Assembly: GCA_020205615.1 (NCBI GenBank)
Contig: CM035160.1
Span: 7,919,466 to 7,983,465 of the forward strand
DNA: 64,000 nt
Direction: 5' to 3'
From: Panax quinquefolius
Taxonomy: Eukaryota > Streptophyta > Magnoliopsida > Apiales > Araliaceae
Made by a program: the position numbers and the translations under genes. Within the stretch, counting starts at the first letter, position 1. Each line of letters opens with the position of its first letter. Below the pieces are notes generated by a model that had not been told where the DNA came from, did not search any database, and was given only the letters and a program-made list of their open reading frames with translations. Shown in pieces: positions 60,369 through 64,000 of the stretch.

Positions 60369-63300
60369 TTAGTAGATTGAGTACTTCTCCCCAACACCAG
60401 GATAGAGCTTCTTGTAGATGGCAATTGCAGTTGGAATAACACTGGCAAGTGCAAGAGAGAGATGTTCTGAGCTGCTTGTTCGTACAGTGATCTGACCACT
60501 GAGCTTGTTGTTTATTCCAGCTCGAACAGCCACCTTCGAACTACGCCCAATAGAGAACTGCGCTAGACTGTTAAACCCTAAGGCCAAGTCCCCTCTCCAC
60601 TTTATTATTGACAACCCAAATGAGGATTGAACTTGTCCAATTGGATAATCAAGTTCCCTGCGTTGCACTTCAATATTGGCTCCATATGCCGCATCTTGTT
60701 GAGATCGAACTGTACCTGCACTGCCAACCAAAGAATACTGCTTTCCTATAGTAATCTGATCCTCAACCTTGAGTCCGGTGACAACATTTTCACCTAAGAA
60801 TGTAACAGATATCCCAGCAGCTGTCTTGTTCTTTCTCAAATTTTTGAACTTGGTTTCACCCCTGACGATGTAGGCAAGCTGCTTTCCTATAGCCTGAATG
60901 TCAAAGCCCGCCATACTTGATCCGTTCTCCCCATGTTTGGCAGCAATAGAGGAATCCAAATTTATGCTGAATTCTTTCTTATCCTTTGTGAGCTGAATAG
61001 AAACTACTGCTGGAAACTGACTGGCAATTGCTAGACTCTGTTCAAGATTGACCCCATCATATCCACAATCATGATCCCAACCGTGGGTGTCCAGAACTGG
61101 CCTTGCGAGAAACTGGGATGTTGGCTCCAAAAACCGGTACCTGTGTGCTGGATTGTCACCATCAAAGGAAGGTGGCAGAGCCATGTCTGGTAACGGAACA
61201 GACACTGGAGCTGCAGAACCAGAATCAGGATCTTCCTCGGTGTAGCCATAATCATTTGCACCATCCTTTCCTTTCTTCTTCATCTCTCTCATTCTTTTCA
61301 ACTCCCCCCTCCACTGCTTCTTTTGAAGAAGCTTCACACGGTAATCATATTCTTCAAAGTAAGCCTTCCTTTGCTCTTTGCTCAGCTTAGCAAGTTGAGA
61401 TTTCCTAAGAGGCTTGAATGGTGGAAGCTGATCATACTCATCTTCATCATCTTCTTGATCAGAATCCGACAAGTCCGCCAAGTCAATATCAGAATCACCA
61501 TTGTCCTCCCCTGTTCAGAGGACAGTTTTGGGTGTGCACGGGACTGCAACATTGAAGACAGCATATATGGAAGAGGGGGCGAGCGGCTACGGAACCCAAA
61601 GAGCTTACGGTGGTCAAATGGATCTTGTGGCTTTGATAGAGAATTTGCTTCTGATAATATCTTCATAGAGTAGCACAGTAGCATTAATTGAGGTCTCCAA
61701 GTTTGGCCATTGGGAAGCACCTTCTGGCCTTCTCTGTTCTTTCGACATGAGGGGTGGTTCTCAACCAGAGAAACTGGGTTCATCAAACTTGGACTCATCA
61801 TTCGTAGATCGCCAACAGCTTGTCCAATAGACTGCTGAAGAACGTGGGATCGTTGGGTGACAAACACATCATAACTTAAAGGGGAACCAGATGGTCCATC
61901 TGGAGGTGCAGATGCAGCATGTGTTAGAGTCACTATGGCGCTTCGCCAAATTGAAGGACCAAGTGAACTGGTGACTGTCCTCAACAACGGTAGATCATTA
62001 AGATCTCGGGTTTGGGCATCCAGCCGATCCACGTACAGCACAATATCTAGGGGGCTTTTCTTTGTGAACTTTTTGACCGAAGACAAGACACTGCGGTTGA
62101 AAGACTGTTCCATTACAGAAGACTTGAGGCCAGGTGTATCAAAGACCCGAATCTTAACTCCATCCACCATACCTGTAATCTCTTTCACAGTACCCGTGGC
62201 AGGTTGAAATGCATCAATTCGAGCCTTCTCTTCCCCAAAGATCGCATTTATTGTTGCACTCTTGCCAACTCCAGATTTCCCAAGAACCAGGATATTCAGG
62301 GAGAAGTCTAAATCCTCTTTCCCATCTTCTTCAAGCTGCAGAGCTGTCCGTTTTGCAGCATCGAGGCCAAATAACTGGCCAGTTTGCCTCCCTGCAACAA
62401 GTGCCAACCTGTACAAAACCTGTGCTGCTACAGATTCGTCAGGAGAAAGACCTAGTCTCTGAACAAGCCTCAAGAATTTCACCCTAATTGACTGTAACTT
62501 CTCCAGCTTCCCCTTCTCTTCCTCACTCAAGTTCTCAGATTCTCCACCACTAGCAGAACCAGAAGGTGTAAGAAAACTGGACCTGTTTGCTCGGGGAGCA
62601 GGCCGTAGGGATTGGACTGAGGATCCCAAACCTGCAGGGCGATCAACCGAGAAAAGTCTAGATCCATCTTGGGATGTAATAGTTATATTGCCACCATCTG
62701 ATCCAGCACCTGTTGCTGCCTTCAGGAGAGCTGCTAAGGCAGCTGAATCAAATAACTCCTTACCCTCACCTTCTTCATCTGTCTCCACTTCTTCATCAGA
62801 GTCTGTCACAATCTGACCATCAATTCTCTCTGCACCCGAATGAGAACCTCCACCTGATCCACGTTCCAGCTCCTCAATAAATTGTTTGGCAGCTTCAGAG
62901 CTTCCAAAGATCATACCATCGGTCTCCCCATCAGAAACTGAACCTTCACCATCACTTGCTTCTTCGTTGTCAATGTTCATTTCATCTTCTACTTCCGTAA
63001 TGAGTTCTTGGTTTTGAATTGAACTTGGTTCATCAGATTCCTGCACAATGGATTTCCCAGAGATCCCATTTTCTAATATATCATCCTGAGCACTTACATA
63101 GGCACCATCAGTTTTCTCAAGTTGTTCTTCATTGGCTGGATTACTAATTGTAGGATCTTTAGCACCATTCACTATGTCAAATCCATCTGGACAAACTAAA
63201 TCCCTAGTAGAAATGACTTCCACTCCCACTGCAGATCCATTTTGTTTGGCCTCATTATCAACTTCTCCTACAACTTGAGTCTCTGGTTTCTTTTCATTCT

Positions 63301-64000
63301 CCTGAATATGTTCCACAAACCCATCAGCTTCACCATTTTCTTCCACCTTCCCAACAACAGCCACCCCAGGTCCTGACAAATCAACGTGTATATCTTCCAC
63401 AACAGAGTCTCCACCAGGGGTAAAGTTCGCAGCATCTGCTGCAACCAACTCAGAATCTGTTACTTCAACAATATCAGCATTTACGTGATCAACGTTAATA
63501 TTTTGAACAGTATTCTCTTCAACAATCTCAGCATTCACTTGCTCAGACTCGTTATGGGATTTCACACTCCCATCAGCTTCCTCAATTTTTTCCATCTCCC
63601 CAACAACAGCCACTCCATGCCCAGCCAAATCGACATGTATATATTCCACAACAGAGTCTCCTTCGGGGGTAAATTTCACCCCATCTGCTTCAACTAACTC
63701 AGACTCTGCGGTTACAGAAACATTGGCACTTACTGGATCACTGCTACTATCTTGACCTGCAATCTCTTCAACAATCTCAGGGTTCGCTTGATCAGACTCA
63801 TCAATTGATCTCGCACTCCCATCATTCTCCTCCTTTTCATCCACCTCCCCAACAACAGCCACTCCAGAACTTGGCAACTCAACATGTACTGCTTCCACGA
63901 TAGAGTCTCCTTCGCTTGTAACTTTCACACCATCTGCTGCTTCAACAATCTGAGCACTTACTTGCCGAGTATTATCACTTTCAACAGCATGTTCTTCAAT
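60369..64000 (-). CDS. TOC159: TOC159 preprotein receptor GTPase, 5' end off the window
   Basis: Receptor GTPase of the outer chloroplast envelope TOC complex, recognising transit peptides of photosynthetic preproteins. Minus strand, continues past 64000. From right to left: acidic A-domain with 83-residue repeats (63970-63300) and a Ser/Glu-rich stretch to about 62500; GTPase G-domain (about 62340-61550) with P-loop LGKSGVGKS, DTPGL and VTLTHAASAPPDGPSG; then the membrane M-domain (61500-60369) with DEYDQLPPFKPLRKSQLAKL, LEPTSQFLARPVLDTHGWDHD, GRSSKVAVRAGINNKLSGQ and the end GEKYSIY. No intron in this part. At 61508-61511 a run of four C (G on the coding strand) lacks one base, breaking the frame between G and M domains although both sides are perfectly conserved; a consensus error is the likelier reason. 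Confidence 0.95.

Noticed and set aside
61935..62487. Plus-strand open frames across the TOC159 GTPase domain
   Set aside because: Antisense of a strongly conserved coding region; no independent family features.
1..64000. tRNA, rRNA or organelle-derived DNA
   Set aside because: No cloverleaf-like or rRNA-like sequence was recognised by eye on either strand; short tRNA genes could still be missed without a scan.

Overview
The window is plant nuclear DNA, almost certainly from a eudicot (gene set and intron style fit an asterid, possibly Lamiales, but that is an inference). Evidence: AT-rich intergenic DNA, GT-AG multi-exon genes for plant-only proteins (LPA1, RALF, REF/SRPP, TOC159), Stowaway, hAT and Mutator-type elements, and Ty1/copia and Ty3/gypsy retrotransposons with a classic TGGTATCAGAGC primer-binding site.

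Layout. 1-6.1 kb is a graveyard: an unrecognised exon fragment beside a Mutator-like end, a gutted copia element with its 3' LTR (itself carrying a Stowaway MITE), and a broken RPW8-type NLR fragment. 6.1-28.7 kb is the gene-rich part: the 3' exons of LPA1 (+), a RALF peptide gene (+), HSBP (-), ALG3 (-), an XXT5-like glycosyltransferase pseudogene (-) and an AlkB-homologue gene (-). 29.8-50.6 kb is one nested unit: a Mutator-like element with 9-bp target duplications and a captured F-box/MYND gene fragment, containing a second TIR element, containing a Ty3/gypsy nest with several LTRs in both orientations (one solo LTR has a perfect TSD; two LTRs form a 2.5-kb-arm palindrome). 50.6-57.6 kb is gene-poor, with two fold-back MITEs and another solo LTR with TSD. 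57.7-64 kb has a REF/SRPP gene (+) and the 3' part of TOC159 (-), which runs off the window.

The genes are not an operon and do not form a pathway. Two (LPA1, TOC159) serve chloroplast biogenesis, ALG3 acts in ER N-glycan assembly, HSBP tempers heat-shock factors, RALF is a secreted signal, and REF/SRPP coats lipid droplets. Points to follow up: an AT-AC (U12-type) intron in HSBP, a GC-AG intron in ALG3, a missing iron-ligand histidine plus a dead splice donor in the AlkB gene, and single-base homopolymer frameshifts in HSBP and TOC159 that may be consensus errors. All splice sites were placed by eye from reading frame and protein family knowledge; no alignment or database search was run.
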